The notes under the pieces are model-generated. The model did no database searches, had not been told where the DNA came from, and was given only the letters and a program-made list of their open reading frames with translations. A stretch of DNA of 64,000 bases, taken from contig CAWZYM010000213.1 of the NCBI GenBank assembly GCA_963966185.1, positions 87,001 through 151,000 of the forward strand, written 5' to 3'. The stretch's first letter is position 1; the number at the start of each line of letters is the position of its first letter. The position numbers and the translations under genes were made by a program. This stretch comes from Rhabditoides inermis. Taxonomy: Eukaryota > Nematoda > Chromadorea > Rhabditida > Rhabditidae. Positions 1-10,133 of this stretch are shown in pieces.

Positions 1-630
1 AGTACGATGACAGCGGTCTAAAATATCTAGCTGATTCAGATTTTTGAAGTAATCTTTAAGAGTTGAAAGTGCACATTTGAAGAAAAATAGTACTCAAGAT
101 GTGTTCTTCTTAATAATTGGCCGAAAAATGGTGGGTACCTGGAGCCTCTGCAGTCCGCTGAGAGATCCCATCACCTCCATGTCATCTACCGGAGCCACCT
201 TGACATAAGTCGGAAATTCGCCTTGATTCATAGCCACTTGAAGAAGTATCTGCGCACGACTCAGGCGAGCGTTCGGATTGCGTCCGTTAGAGAATACGTC
301 TGAAACACAAAAGCTTCAATCTGCATCTAGAATTCATAACTATATCTAAAGTATAAGTTATATGACAAAGTAAGATTTAAAAAATCAAAAGAAACTACCT
401 TTCATGAGGTCAACGAGAACTCCTTCCGCCCAGATGTGTAGGTGATCGGAGGTGAGAGTGTCCGGAGGGACATCGTGGTTCCAGATGCCACTGCCTGAAT
501 TGCCGCAGAACATTGGTAAAAATGAGAAAAACACTTGCCGGTGAATCCATGCGAGCGCTGCCGGGAATCTTGGATAGGGCATCTCACTCCGTTGGTCAGT
601 CGCAGAGTGAAGGGGTCGGCCGGGAGCCAT
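1..630 (-). CDS. Unidentified spliced gene, 5' exons (partial)
   Basis: Three exons can be read on the minus strand: 630-399 (from an ATG), 299-139, and 17 to the window edge. The donors are AAAG|GTAGTT and CCAG|GTACCC; the acceptors are TGTTTCAG|ACG and TATTTTAG|ACC. The phases agree (phase 1, then phase 0) and give about 136 open codons. Exon 2 begins with D-V-F-S-N-G-R-N and contains V-A-P-V-D-D-M-E-V-M-G. I recognise no domain, signal peptide or membrane segment. The coding-like composition and matching phases make a real gene likely. The rest lies beyond the left edge, so length and function cannot be judged. Confidence 0.6.
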
Positions 631-672
631 CGATACGCTCCTGATTAACCATAGGTTTTTTCAACTTGTTTT

Positions 673-757
673 ATGTTTCACAAATGTACACCGCCTCATC
701 TCTTTTTCCTCTACACTGTTCTGTCTACTTTCCATCCTATCTCCCTCCTTCTTCCCC

Positions 758-809
<52 letters not shown>

Positions 810-977
810 TGTCCCAATCTCACGTCTTCGCAGCGGTGACAACAGCATTCTAGAAAAAGTACTATGTTACCTTCTGTTTACTCTTCTACTCTCACGTCTG
901 CAGAAGTCACTGCGACTTTCGAGAGACAGTTATGCCTACTCTCTCTCTTCCCTCCTTCTCCTCCCTCCTCTCTCTCT

Positions 978-1022
<45 letters not shown>

Positions 1023-1150
1023 ATTCTCTTTCTTGTATACTTTCACGTTCCGTGACAACAACGTTCTAGAGACAGTACTATGGTACTTTCTGTTTACTCT
1101 TCTATTCTCACATCTGCAGTAGTCACTGCGACTTTCGAGATACAGTTATA
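673..1150. repeat. Tandem duplication with (CT)n microsatellites
   Basis: Two imperfect copies of a unit of roughly 220 bp follow each other. Each has a (CT)n run (about 760-808 and 975-1019) followed by a similar ~120-bp stretch (809-938 and 1031-1150) sharing GTGACAACA, TTCTAGA, AGTACTATG and TGTTTACTCTTCTA. Reading frames here are serine/leucine strings from the CT runs and are not genes. From 1151 to 1715 I see only AT-rich sequence with no supported feature. Confidence 0.75.
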
Positions 1151-1715
1151 TGAAAACTTTTTTAACAGAAAGTACTACTCTTTTTTCTACTGTCTTTTCT
1201 GTCTACTGTCTACTGTCTTCAACCTTCAGCTTTTCGTTTTGTAAAAGTTATTCGTTGAAGATAGAAATTTTGTCTTTTTCAACTGACTTTCGAAAAAGAC
1301 ACAACGGAGTGGATATGGGTCACACGGCTCGATACGCCCTATTAAAACGACCGATAGAAGTGGTTCTTATTCGTGCGTCGAACATTTATTTTCGCGAAAG
1401 GAAATTATTTTTATGCCTGACAAATCAGGTTACTTTTATCATTTTTAACGAATATTTGTCATTTCGTATTTTCACTGAGGTGTACGATTTTATTGTTTTT
1501 CGTTTCGATTTTGCCATTTTTGTTCTATTTTGTTGAATGTGTATATATGTGCGTCGTTTTTACTTAGTTTCATGTAATTGTGTTGCATTCCGAGTGTACA
1601 AATGCGATGTATTGATTATTGATATGAAAGTGTGAAATTTTCCTTACTTGCATGTGCTACGCGAGTTTTTCCTCATTATTTTGTTTTATTTTTTATCTAC
1701 AATTTTTTGTTTCAG

Positions 1716-2146
1716 ATCTTCAGTCTAGCTGGGATTTTGGATATCAAAGGAAGAACAAGAGCAACGACGTATGTAGGTGAGTTGGTTTGTATTGTGCATT
1801 GTGAATTGTGATTGCTAATATTATTTGATGATTACATGATTTTGAATAGTTCAATGTAATAAAACATTTTGATGTTTTCGGTGTTTTGTGTGTGGTTGTG
1901 ATTCGCTTTTTAATGCGAGCACTCTGTGCTTATCTGTCATTGTAATTTGATCTAAGAAGTGCAGTCATTGTCTCTTCTCTGCGTCGCCAAAGAAAGGTAT
2001 GTTTCATGCAATGCTTCTCATCTAATATATTTTTTCAGGATACTTTCTTGCTTGATGAAGGACTCAAGACCAAGCTCAAGCTCAACATCAAGTCCAAGTT
2101 CAAGAACGCCGGCAAATGTACCAAAAAGTGCACCCAAAATTCATGA
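1716..2146 (+). CDS. 3'-terminal exons of a spliced gene, possibly Nudix-related
   Basis: A consistent three-exon model is 1716-1776, 1965-1996 and 2039-2146 (TGA), with acceptors TTTCAG|ATC, GTGCAG|TCA and TTTTCAG|GAT and donors TAG|GTGAGT and AAG|GTATGT. The phases match and give 67 codons to the stop. The first exon has a pattern G-I-L-D-I-K-G-R-T-R-A-T-T-Y-V that recalls the strand after the catalytic helix in diphosphoinositol-phosphatase-type Nudix enzymes. The C-terminal part is lysine-rich. The Nudix box itself is not visible upstream, so the family call is weak. A two-exon model using a GTATGT donor at 1769 also stays open. Confidence 0.35.
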
Positions 2147-2161
2147 TCTTCGATTTCTATA

Positions 2162-2835
2162 AAAATTGAATATAAGAAAGATTACGTATGATGGATTATA
2201 GAAACTGGTTTCCTTTTTCACCAAATATTCCTTTTTCACCACCAAATAAAGTCACCAAATATGGCGATTATGATCGACTTTTCGTACAGACGAGATAGAG
2301 GGTCCAATTTGTAAACTTAAGCTTTTATGGGCGAAAAAGCACTTCTGTCAAAGTTTCAGATAGATCGGACTTTGTCTTTATACAGTATTAGACATTTTCT
2401 GAGCGCGCGTTACTTGCTGGGGTCGCGCCCACCGGATTGCTCGCTGCCAGCCGCCAGGTCAACCGATCGATATCGAATAGTTGGCATTCGCATATTCGCA
2501 ATCACTGACCCACGGCTCGATACAAGGTTCGGTACAATAATAGGAGACTGGCGCAAAGCTCCTACCGTAACCCAACCATTGGCAAAGTGCCAAATCATAA
2601 TTTAAACGAAAAATAGGCCCTCCCACCCCCTATGTTAACAAGTAACACCGGAATTTATAACATTTATCGCAAATAATACGACAACGCAAATGAGCAGTTT
2701 GGCAAAATTGAATAGAAGAAAGATTACGTATAATAGATTCTAGAAATTGGTTTCCTTTTTTGAAAAGTCACCAAATATGGCGAATATGATCGACTTTTCG
2801 TACAGACGAGATAGAGGGTCCAATTTGTAAACTTA
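2162..2835. repeat. Direct repeat pair (2162-2319 and 2704-2835)
   Basis: Both copies begin with AAAATTGAATA and AGAAAGATTACGTAT and end with GAGATAGAGGGTCCAATTTG. The first copy carries about 30 extra bases of CACCAAATA-like sequence. The copies have the same orientation with about 385 bp between them. They could be terminal direct repeats of a small element or two members of a dispersed family. No gene is supported between them. Confidence 0.6.
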
Positions 2836-3014
2836 CGAGGAGTGTCGTTAGAGCCACACTCTCGGATCCGAACCAAATTGATAGGATACCTTAGTTAGGA
2901 CCCCAGACATCGAAGTCTGGTGTTACTTTTTCCTACGCGCCAAATACGTTTCCAGTGCGCAAACGTACATGGCTGGTTTTTTGCTACCTTATTCTACCTC
3001 TGGCGTTCAAAGAC

Positions 3015-3090
3015 CGAGCCGTTGTGGCCTAGTGGTTAGCGCATCAGTCTGTCAGACCAGAGGCTGGAGTTCGAGTACTTGCACTTGATT
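3015..3090 (+). pseudogene. tRNA-like relic or SINE head
   Basis: A pol III A-box-like stretch (TGGCCTAGTGGTTAGCGC) is followed about 30 bp later by a B-box-like AGTTCGAGTAC. The anticodon and T stems do not pair well, so this is more likely a tRNA-derived repeat or decayed tRNA than a working tRNA. The region from 2836 to 3631 otherwise shows no supported gene. Confidence 0.5.
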
Positions 3091-3631
3091 TTTGTTTTGC
3101 CAGCACTTTCTCCCCCCGAAAGCAAGAGTTGACTCTCTACTCGTTCCATGTTTCGAGACTGCTGGTTACATCGTCTTCTCTCGTTATTTCTCAGTGGAAG
3201 ATAGGGAATGTGAGGTGAAGGCAATGTATATCGAGAGATGGGCAGTCACAGCATACTCGTGACACATCCCGTAGGGAGAAGGGGATTCAGTTCACAGTCA
3301 CATTCCTTGAAAAGTGCTCGCTGGCCATGTTGTAGTATGTACAGTACAGTCAGAGAAATGTGAGCCGCATGTGCCACGTGGCCCACGTGGTCCACGGTGT
3401 GCCATGCTCTCGTTTCTCTCCCCACTCTCTACGTGAGACACACTCTCTCATCACGTCTACTTCTCTTCTGTTCCTCGTGCTCTCTAGTCCTCTCTGGTCT
3501 TTACGCGTCTGGACGCTCCGCAGTCACACTCTCTCTCACATCCAGTCTCGATCGAGAGTCGACTCCGTTCCTACTCTGCCAATATCTACCCTCAGGCAGA
3601 ATGACTCTCGTGAGCCACGCCATCGTTTCTC

Positions 3632-4231
3632 TCACCACTCTCCACTTACAACACACACTCTCTCTCCCTCTCATTCTTTCTCACGCTCACGCAACGCCTC
3701 ACTAACATTATCATAAATCAGAGAAACAATTCTAATCACTGAAGAATACATGTTTGTGATGAATAGTATGATCTCCTACTCTTATCCCATTACTTTCTTA
3801 ATGAGTGAGTTCGCTTCAATCATGCAAAAAAAGGTATTTTGGTTTGTGACAGTCACGTTGAAACAACGTGAAACAAAATCAATAGGAGAAATACTAAAAA
3901 ATAGTGATTGCGATGATTGTTACAGATGATGATATGTGTTTTTTTTTGTAGTTACTTTGGTCCCTCGATAACACATTGGTCCCTCGATAACACAAGGGTC
4001 CCTCGCTCCTGCTCTCACTATACACTCTCTCTCGCGATCCAGTCGCAAGAGTCTACTCTGCCGGCGGCGGTTCAGTCTGGCGGGCGACTGCTGGTGTGAT
4101 TAGATGATATCTGAAAAGTCACTCGACTTTTCAGATTGTGAAAATTCTTGAACAAAAATATCAGAATCGATTGTGTTTTATTTTCCGAATCACGAATATA
4201 CCATATTTAATTGGGATCCGATGAAAACTCT
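3632..4231 (+). repeat. Inverted repeat, arm 1 (uninterrupted)
   Basis: This ~600-bp stretch is matched on the opposite strand by 9757-9259 continued by 5663-5583. The match is nearly base for base, apart from a few substitutions and small indels. It contains three tandem copies of a ~20-bp unit with GGTCCCTCGATAACACA near 3958-4005 and the palindromic AAAAGTCACTCGACTTTT at about 4114-4131. A more diverged relative of the GGTCCC and AGTCACTCGACTTT part lies near 4516-4730. Confidence 0.8.
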
Positions 4232-5582
4232 CTATCTGAATATGTTCAGTGTGAAGGCGGCTTGGAGAGAAGTCACGCTAGAACAGATTAACAACTACAT
4301 TGATCAGCGTTTTGTTTTGTTCTGAGCATCTCGAATATACCATATTTCATAGTGCTCCGATGAAATTCGTTACTTACTGACTTTCAGTACTGACTTCCAT
4401 TTTTACGTGAGTATTTAAAGCATAATATATAAGATAAAGTAGTATTGTTCGCATTGTTTGTCTTAGTCTACATATGGTTTGTGGTGACTGATTTTCATCA
4501 TTTGTAATTCCGAGATAATTGGTCCCCCGATAAGACAAGGTCCGTTGTTGCATCCATTCACTCTCATCCGGGCGTCCATGAACGGTGTGGAGGTGTCTGG
4601 TGCCTCTACTCTACACACATTCTCTCGCTTACCTCACGCGACGCGCATCGCACAGGGCTATTCTGCCGATGGCGGTACAGTCGGACGCGACTGCTTGTGT
4701 GAAGTCTGAAACGTCACTCGACTTTCTACAATCTGAAAATTAAGAAATATGAATATTATATTTATCTGTCTCTTGTAACCGACATCAAGAATATACCATG
4801 GTTCATAGGGCTCCGATGAAATTCACTATTTGAATAGAGCCTCATAGTCAGGGTGTCAACAGTTCAGGTCCTAGTGGCAGTCTGCCAAGACTGACAAGTC
4901 TGACAAGCGATCTCAAATCTTCCATGTTCGAGAACCCAGCTACAATTTCGTTTGCATAGTTTCCGTCATCTCGAGATGAGCAAAATGATGTCTTATTTTT
5001 GTAATTTCGACCATTTTGAACATATCCAGGTGGTGCCAACCGTGCTAATTTCCAGTTGAACTTGAGTGGATTGCGCAAATCCACTCTCGACTCACTCAAT
5101 TATGACCCTTCCCCACCGGCAAACGGCCATAAAGGAGAGAGTCGATGGTGGAATTGCATCATCACCCAAGTTGATCTGGAAACTATCCCGGCTGGCGATA
5201 CCTGGATTTGTTCAAAGTAGTCCGAATTAAAATAAAAAGACGCCATTTTACTCGTCTCGACGAGAGAAAGCCGATACACAGACAATCACAGCTGATTTCT
5301 CAAACACAAAAAAACAGTGTAAAAGGGGCGGAACGAGAGGAGGCATGGTATGGCAGTCTGCCAAGACCCGACCATTTGCGCAATCCACTCAAGTTCAACT
5401 GGAAATTAGCACGGTTGGCACCACCTGGATATGTTCAAAGTGACACTAACCAGTGTGTTCGATGATCATAACATTGATAACACTCCATTCCTACAATATC
5501 AAATCAACTCTTATTGGCTATGAGGTTACGGTAGTCACAACTTGACGGGCATGTGTGATCGAATGGGGGGGGGGGGGGTGTT
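4232..5582. repeat. Spacer of the inverted repeat, with smaller repeats
   Basis: No gene is supported here. A motif GAATATACCAT-(about 12)-CTCCGATGAAA recurs near 4332 and 4788; the first copy lies in arm 1 near 4194. At 5015-5080 and 5374-5439 lies a 66-bp inverted repeat that looks perfect by eye. A direct repeat TGGCAGTCTGCCAAGAC occurs near 4873 and 5350. A run of 14 G lies at 5565-5578 and could be a sequencing weak point. Confidence 0.65.
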
Positions 5583-5663
5583 TGAGTTTTCATCGGATCC
5601 CAATGAAATATGGTATATTCGTGATTCGGAAAACAAAACACAATCGATTCTGATATTTTTGTT
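5583..5663 (-). repeat. Inverted repeat, arm 2, inner part
   Basis: This is the reverse complement of 4151-4231 and continues arm 2 from 9757-9259 after the LINE-1 insertion. Homology stops exactly at AACAAAAATATC (5663), where the LINE-1 3' end begins. Confidence 0.75.
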
Positions 5664-5893
5664 TAGGTTTATTCAGAATCAGCAATCACATAATCACAAA
5701 CACACAGATTCTAACAACTACCGGTCAGACCCGTGAGTAAGGACAAAGTGACGGCTGTGACAGAGCCCATTGGCACCCATGCGGACGCATAGAATGGGAT
5801 GTCATCTCAAACACAGACATGAAACTACTTCAATCGTCCAGAACAGGAAGGAATCGAACTACCGGGCTACCTAGTCGCCTGAGAGCAATAAAT

Positions 5894-8683
5894 TTACATA
5901 CGGGTGGGGTCATCTACAGTGAAACGAGAAAAGTTATTTGTGAAACAAGACATTAGTCGCACTCTGAAGTCCGTCTTTTTGAATTGGCATACTGTAGTGG
6001 AATCTAAAAGATTCCAGTATTTCACAACTCGATGCGTGATAAAACTCTGTGTAAGGGTGGTTTTAGAGAAACTCTGTAATTTCAAGCCATTTGAACGCAA
6101 TGATGCTGATCTTGAATTAGCAAGCATGAATGGATTAGGAGCGTTTATGAAACCATACAGATAGCTATGTACAATACGCAAATCGGAAAGCATTCTGCGA
6201 GTCCACAGTGTATCTAGCTCCAAGGTTCGCAGTCGACTCTGATATGACAGTTTCGGGGCAAGCAATTTAGTGAAGGATCTCTGCACAGCTTCTAGGTCAT
6301 TAGTTTGAGTTACGTTGAGAGCGAGAAGCACCTCACTACCGTACTCAAGAACTGGGCGTATTTTATATTTATAGAAATTCAAAAACAATGATTCATTTCG
6401 TTGAAAGGCTATTCGTAGTACACCGACACGAGAAGATGCTTTTTGAATGACTCTTCTGATATGCTCACTTGGACTTAGATCGGCTGTGAGATAAATGCCA
6501 AGATCTTTGACTGAGTCAGTGCATGCAATTACGGAGCCATCACACGTATAAACAGACTTCATGACACGTTTTCCAAAATGGATGACATTGGATTTAGCAG
6601 CCGAAAGCAAGAGTTGGCGCTCACCAAGCCATGAATGTACGTTTGCCAAATCAGTTTCTAGTAATATTTTGAAATTTGGAATATTTTGTGGAATTGACAG
6701 TTTCATATCATCCGCGTACATGAAGTATTTACTATGTTTAATAACAGAGCCGATTCCATTTACATAGATCAAAAAAAGTAAAGGTCCGACTACACTACCT
6801 TGTGGAACGCCACTTAAAACTGGAATCCAATCTGATAGTCCGGTGCCCACTCTTACCGACTGGGTACGGTTAGAAAGAAGTATATTTAACCACCGTAGAG
6901 TTTTTCCATCAATCTTATAAGACCTGCAAACCTCGCTCAATCTTCTATGAACAACCGAGTCAAACGCTTTTTTAATATCTAAATAAATCGAGTCCACGGG
7001 TATCTTTTTGTCCAAGTGTTTGACTAAATATCCTACATATTCTACCATTTGACTTGTTGTACCTCTACCATCAAGAAAACCATGTTGCTGTGGATTTACT
7101 ATATTGTATTTCCACAAATGACATCGGATATTGTAGCAAAGCATCCTCTCAAACACCCTACTTGCACAACAGGTCAAAGTAATCGGTCGGTAATTTGTAC
7201 AGAGTTTCTTATTACCACTCTTGAATACCGGGACAACTATACCCTTACGCCATATTGATGGAATAACACCCTCATGAAAACATTGAGAGAAAATTATCGA
7301 TAGAGGTTCTGCTATGACAACTGCAAGGGCTTGTAAAACAATAGAGGGAATCTCATCTGGACCACAGGATATTTTCCTCTTAGTTCTTTTCAAGTATTCG
7401 TATACACAGTGGGGACTGAAATCTACTTCTGCTATAGAGTGAGCACCAGGATGATCTTGTAAATGAAATGGCTCGTTATTATCTCTCGAGAAGACCGAGG
7501 CAAAGAACTCATTGAATAGAGTGGCCCTCTCTCGATCATCTGAGACTACTCTACCACTACTATTAGTTAGATCCGGAATGGGGTCAACCGGTGCTAACTT
7601 CGATTTTACATATTGCCAGTAGCGCGCAGGAGAGGAACTATTCAGGATATGTGCTTCCCGTTCTCGTATACATTGTTTGATACTTCGACGGTATTCCTTT
7701 AGTAGGCACTTATAGCTCTCTCGATCCTGTACGCTGCCGGAAGTTTTCTGCCGATGGTGTAACCGTCTCACTCTATTTTGAAGTTTTTCTAACCATTTCG
7801 GGAATTTTGGAGAGTGATCACGATTGACTTGTTTTTGAGGTATACGGTAGCGGGTAGCGTCTTTTATGATGTCACAGAATCGGGAATAACGGGTATCTAT
7901 ATCAGAGTCTGACAACTCTGCTGACCAATTCACCAATGAGAGATCCTGGATAATAGCATCGTAGTCACCATTGCGGTAGTCATAAACCGCGTGGGCAGGT
8001 TCACGCGTTCTTTTGCATATCAACGTCATTTCTCCTTCTACACAACAATGATCAGAATATGCGATCCCCACTCGCACATTATTGATAAATGTTCGATCTG
8101 TAGAGAGAATTAAATCTAGTATATTCATGCCACGAGTTGGCTCTGTCACTAGTTGATAGAGACCCAAGGAGTTACAATACGATAGAAAACCCTGTGAGGG
8201 TACTGTACTTGCGCTTTGAGAATGCCACCGTATACCAGGGAAATTCAAATCACCAACTATAACAAGCGTGCAATTAATGTTTAGATCATTCACAAAATTT
8301 GAAAACATCGTAGTGAACTGTGGATCCGATCCTGGGGGTCTATACAACCCAATCAGAACAAAATCAGAACCATCACATGATATCCGAACAGCAACACAAT
8401 CAAAAGAGCAACAACTGTGGACTGCGAGAAGTGTGTTTTGAACGCGCGAGGAAACGCAAACGAGTACTCCGCCACCACCCTTATGAGTTCTTGCCACAGA
8501 GTGGCACGTGAATGATGGAAAGGTTGGGACATGATCAGAGGGACTAAGCCAAGTTTCACAAATGACATTAATTGATAGGGGAAAGTTAGACAAACGATGA
8601 GTTAATAAGCTTAGATTTTTACGAATAGATCGAATATTACACGAAAAAAGACTAACTATATTGCTCTCAGTACTCTTAGACAT
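5894..8683 (-). CDS. LINE-1 ORF2: endonuclease-reverse transcriptase
   Basis: This 929-residue protein nicks target DNA and copies the element RNA by target-primed reverse transcription. Residues about 10-225 form an apurinic-like EEP endonuclease, with C-N-I-R-S near the start, E-T-W-L, a G-L-Y-R-P-P-G strand, G-D-L-N-F-P and S-D-H-C. The reverse transcriptase lies at about 465-760, with N-Y-R-P-I-T-L, Y-L-D-I-K-K-A-F-D, G-V-P-Q-G-S and catalytic Y-A-D-D near 656. No RNase H domain follows. The frame has no stop or shift. Its ATG overlaps the ORF1 stop in the eight bases ATGTCTAA, which suggests termination-reinitiation. The exact clade would need a tree. Confidence 0.93.
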   Translation of the reverse strand: MSKSTESNIVSLFSCNIRSIRKNLSLLTHRLSNFPLSINVICETWLSPSDHVPTFPSFTCHSVARTHKGGGGVLVCVSSRVQNTLLAVHSCCSFDCVAVRISCDGSDFVLIGLYRPPGSDPQFTTMFSNFVNDLNINCTLVIVGDLNFPGIRWHSQSASTVPSQGFLSYCNSLGLYQLVTEPTRGMNILDLILSTDRTFINNVRVGIAYSDHCCVEGEMTLICKRTREPAHAVYDYRNGDYDAIIQDLSLVNWSAELSDSDIDTRYSRFCDIIKDATRYRIPQKQVNRDHSPKFPKWLEKLQNRVRRLHHRQKTSGSVQDRESYKCLLKEYRRSIKQCIREREAHILNSSSPARYWQYVKSKLAPVDPIPDLTNSSGRVVSDDRERATLFNEFFASVFSRDNNEPFHLQDHPGAHSIAEVDFSPHCVYEYLKRTKRKISCGPDEIPSIVLQALAVVIAEPLSIIFSQCFHEGVIPSIWRKGIVVPVFKSGNKKLCTNYRPITLTCCASRVFERMLCYNIRCHLWKYNIVNPQQHGFLDGRGTTSQMVEYVGYLVKHLDKKIPVDSIYLDIKKAFDSVVHRRLSEVCRSYKIDGKTLRWLNILLSNRTQSVRVGTGLSDWIPVLSGVPQGSVVGPLLFLIYVNGIGSVIKHSKYFMYADDMKLSIPQNIPNFKILLETDLANVHSWLGERQLLLSAAKSNVIHFGKRVMKSVYTCDGSVIACTDSVKDLGIYLTADLSPSEHIRRVIQKASSRVGVLRIAFQRNESLFLNFYKYKIRPVLEYGSEVLLALNVTQTNDLEAVQRSFTKLLAPKLSYQSRLRTLELDTLWTRRMLSDLRIVHSYLYGFINAPNPFMLANSRSASLRSNGLKLQSFSKTTLTQSFITHRVVKYWNLLDSTTVCQFKKTDFRVRLMSCFTNNFSRFTVDDPTRM

Positions 8684-9203
8684 TTACGGTAGATCCCTCG
8701 TTCTCATCCTCCCCACCCTTTCCGACGTCGGTAGAATCGACGCCCGAATCAGAGATCGCCTGTCCACTTGTCGCACTCCCCGACGGGCCCTTCCAGTAGA
8801 AGAGATGCTCGATGGTCATGTTACGGACACAGTACCTAGGCGAATGGATTTGGTTATTAACGGACAACACATATCTACGCAGTTGCTTATCTCTCTCCCT
8901 CTCGAGGTATGTCTGGTCGTCGCGGGCGAAGTGTCCAGCCTTGCGTCCCAGAATCGCCTTCACTTCCGACTTGTGGTCCATGTCACGCAACACGACCTTG
9001 ATCGGCCTGTATCCGGTCTTGTTCGGGTCCCTCTTGCGCGGGAACCGGAAGCTCTCCTTGACGTTGGCTCCAGGGATGCCGTTCTCCTCCAGAATGTTCT
9101 TCAGCTCGTCGGTCAGTGTCTCGTTCGTCTCGTCGTCCTTCTCCGCTCGTCCGATCAGTACAATCCGCTCGTCCCGCCTGTCTCTCTTCCGCTCCTCCTT
9201 CAT
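8676..9203 (-). CDS. LINE-1 ORF1 protein (short)
   Basis: The frame is open from the first ATG at 9203, about 175 residues, and stays open upstream through the 21-bp tandem units into the flanking repeat without another ATG. The protein is highly charged, with R-I-V-L-I-G-R-A-E near the N-terminus and R-F-P-R-K-R-D-P-N-K-T-G in the middle, resembling an RNA-binding ORF1 product. It ends in the TAA of ATGTCTAA, where ORF2 starts. Because the upstream frame is open, the true 5' end may be missing. The likely role is nucleic-acid binding in the retrotransposition particle, inferred from position and charge. Confidence 0.7.
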   Translation of the reverse strand: MKEERKRDRRDERIVLIGRAEKDDETNETLTDELKNILEENGIPGANVKESFRFPRKRDPNKTGYRPIKVVLRDMDHKSEVKAILGRKAGHFARDDQTYLERERDKQLRRYVLSVNNQIHSPRYCVRNMTIEHLFYWKGPSGSATSGQAISDSGVDSTDVGKGGEDENEGSTVNV

Positions 9204-9258
9204 CTTTCCATTCGTCACGTACTGCTCGAACTCGGGGTGAAACTGCTCGAACTCGGGG

Positions 9259-9757
9259 TGAAAAGTCGAGTGACTTTTCAGATATCATCTAATCACACCA
9301 GCAGTCGCCCACCAGACTGAACCGCCGCCGGCAGAGTAGACTCTTGCGACTGGATCGCGAGAGAGAGTGTATAGTGAGAGCAGAAGCGAGGGACCCTTGT
9401 GTTATCGAGGGACCAATGTGTTATCGATGGACCAAAGTAACTACAAAAAAAAACACATATCATCATCTGTAACAATCATCGCAATCACTATTTTTTAGTA
9501 TTTCTCCTATTGATTTTGTTTCACGTTGTTTCAACGTGACTGTCACAAACCAAAATACCTATTTTTGCATGATTGAAGCGAACTCACTCATTAAGAAAGT
9601 AATGGGATAAGAGTAGGAGATCATACTAATCATCACAAACATGTATTCTTCAGTGATTAGAATTGTTTCTCTGATTGATGATAATGTTAGTGAGGCGTTG
9701 CGTGAGCGTGAGAAAGAATGAGAGGGAGAGAGAGTGTGTTGTAAGTGGAGAGTGGTG
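9259..9757 (-). repeat. Inverted repeat, arm 2, outer part
   Basis: This is the reverse complement of 4133 back to about 3632, including the GGTCCCTCGATAACACA tandem units (9395-9430) and the AGTCACTCGACTTTT palindrome. Homology to arm 1 fades at about 9757. From there to 10091 I see short GA-rich and GC-rich hairpin sequence (for example around 9968-10020) but no supported gene. Confidence 0.75.
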
Positions 9758-10133
9758 AGAGAGTCTGAGCAAGTGCGCGGGAAAGACTCGACCGGCTGGC
9801 GGGAGTGGGAGTGAGAGAGAGAGAGAGAATTTCGATCGATTCGCCTGACTGTGTGGTTGAGGCTGTGACGTTTTTGTGCACGTTTCGCGTTCATCCTGCC
9901 ATTTTTCACTGTTCTCGCGATGTTCGTGGTATGTATTTTCTTGGATACGACTGACCGGTATGATTGTTGCGCCTCTCGCTATAGGCGGCGCCGATGCTAG
10001 CATGAGAGGCGAGGCGCGCTCCCCGACGGGCGGATAGACAGGTGTGTCAAGGATGTACTAGCTCTTTTACTGACCTGATCTGACCTCGAGCGTAAAGCAA
10101 TTACTCTAACATGCACATATCTGAAGTATATTT

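Larger units (their letters stand above)
5664..9258 (-). mobile_element. LINE-1: two-ORF non-LTR retrotransposon, CR1/Jockey-like
   Basis: The element lies inside arm 2 of the inverted repeat. Comparison with arm 1 (3632-4231) fixes both ends and shows that 17 bp of target (4134-4150 in arm 1) are missing, so the insertion made a deletion instead of a target duplication. It carries ORF1 and ORF2 in the same direction. The 3' untranslated region (5893-5664) ends in GATTCTGAATAAACCTA without a long poly(A). The 5' end has two tandem 21-bp units (about 9220-9261) built on CTGCTCGAACTCGGGGTG. Both ORFs are open, so this may be a young copy. Confidence 0.85.

Noticed and set aside
1150..1536. 128-codon plus-strand frame
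   Set aside because: AT-rich composition with Phe/Leu/Ser runs, no domain, no splice support and no link to the exons at 1716.
8661..9320. Plus-strand open frame of 219 codons over LINE-1 ORF1
   Set aside because: It is the antisense shadow of ORF1; the minus-strand frame fits the element and its overlap with ORF2.
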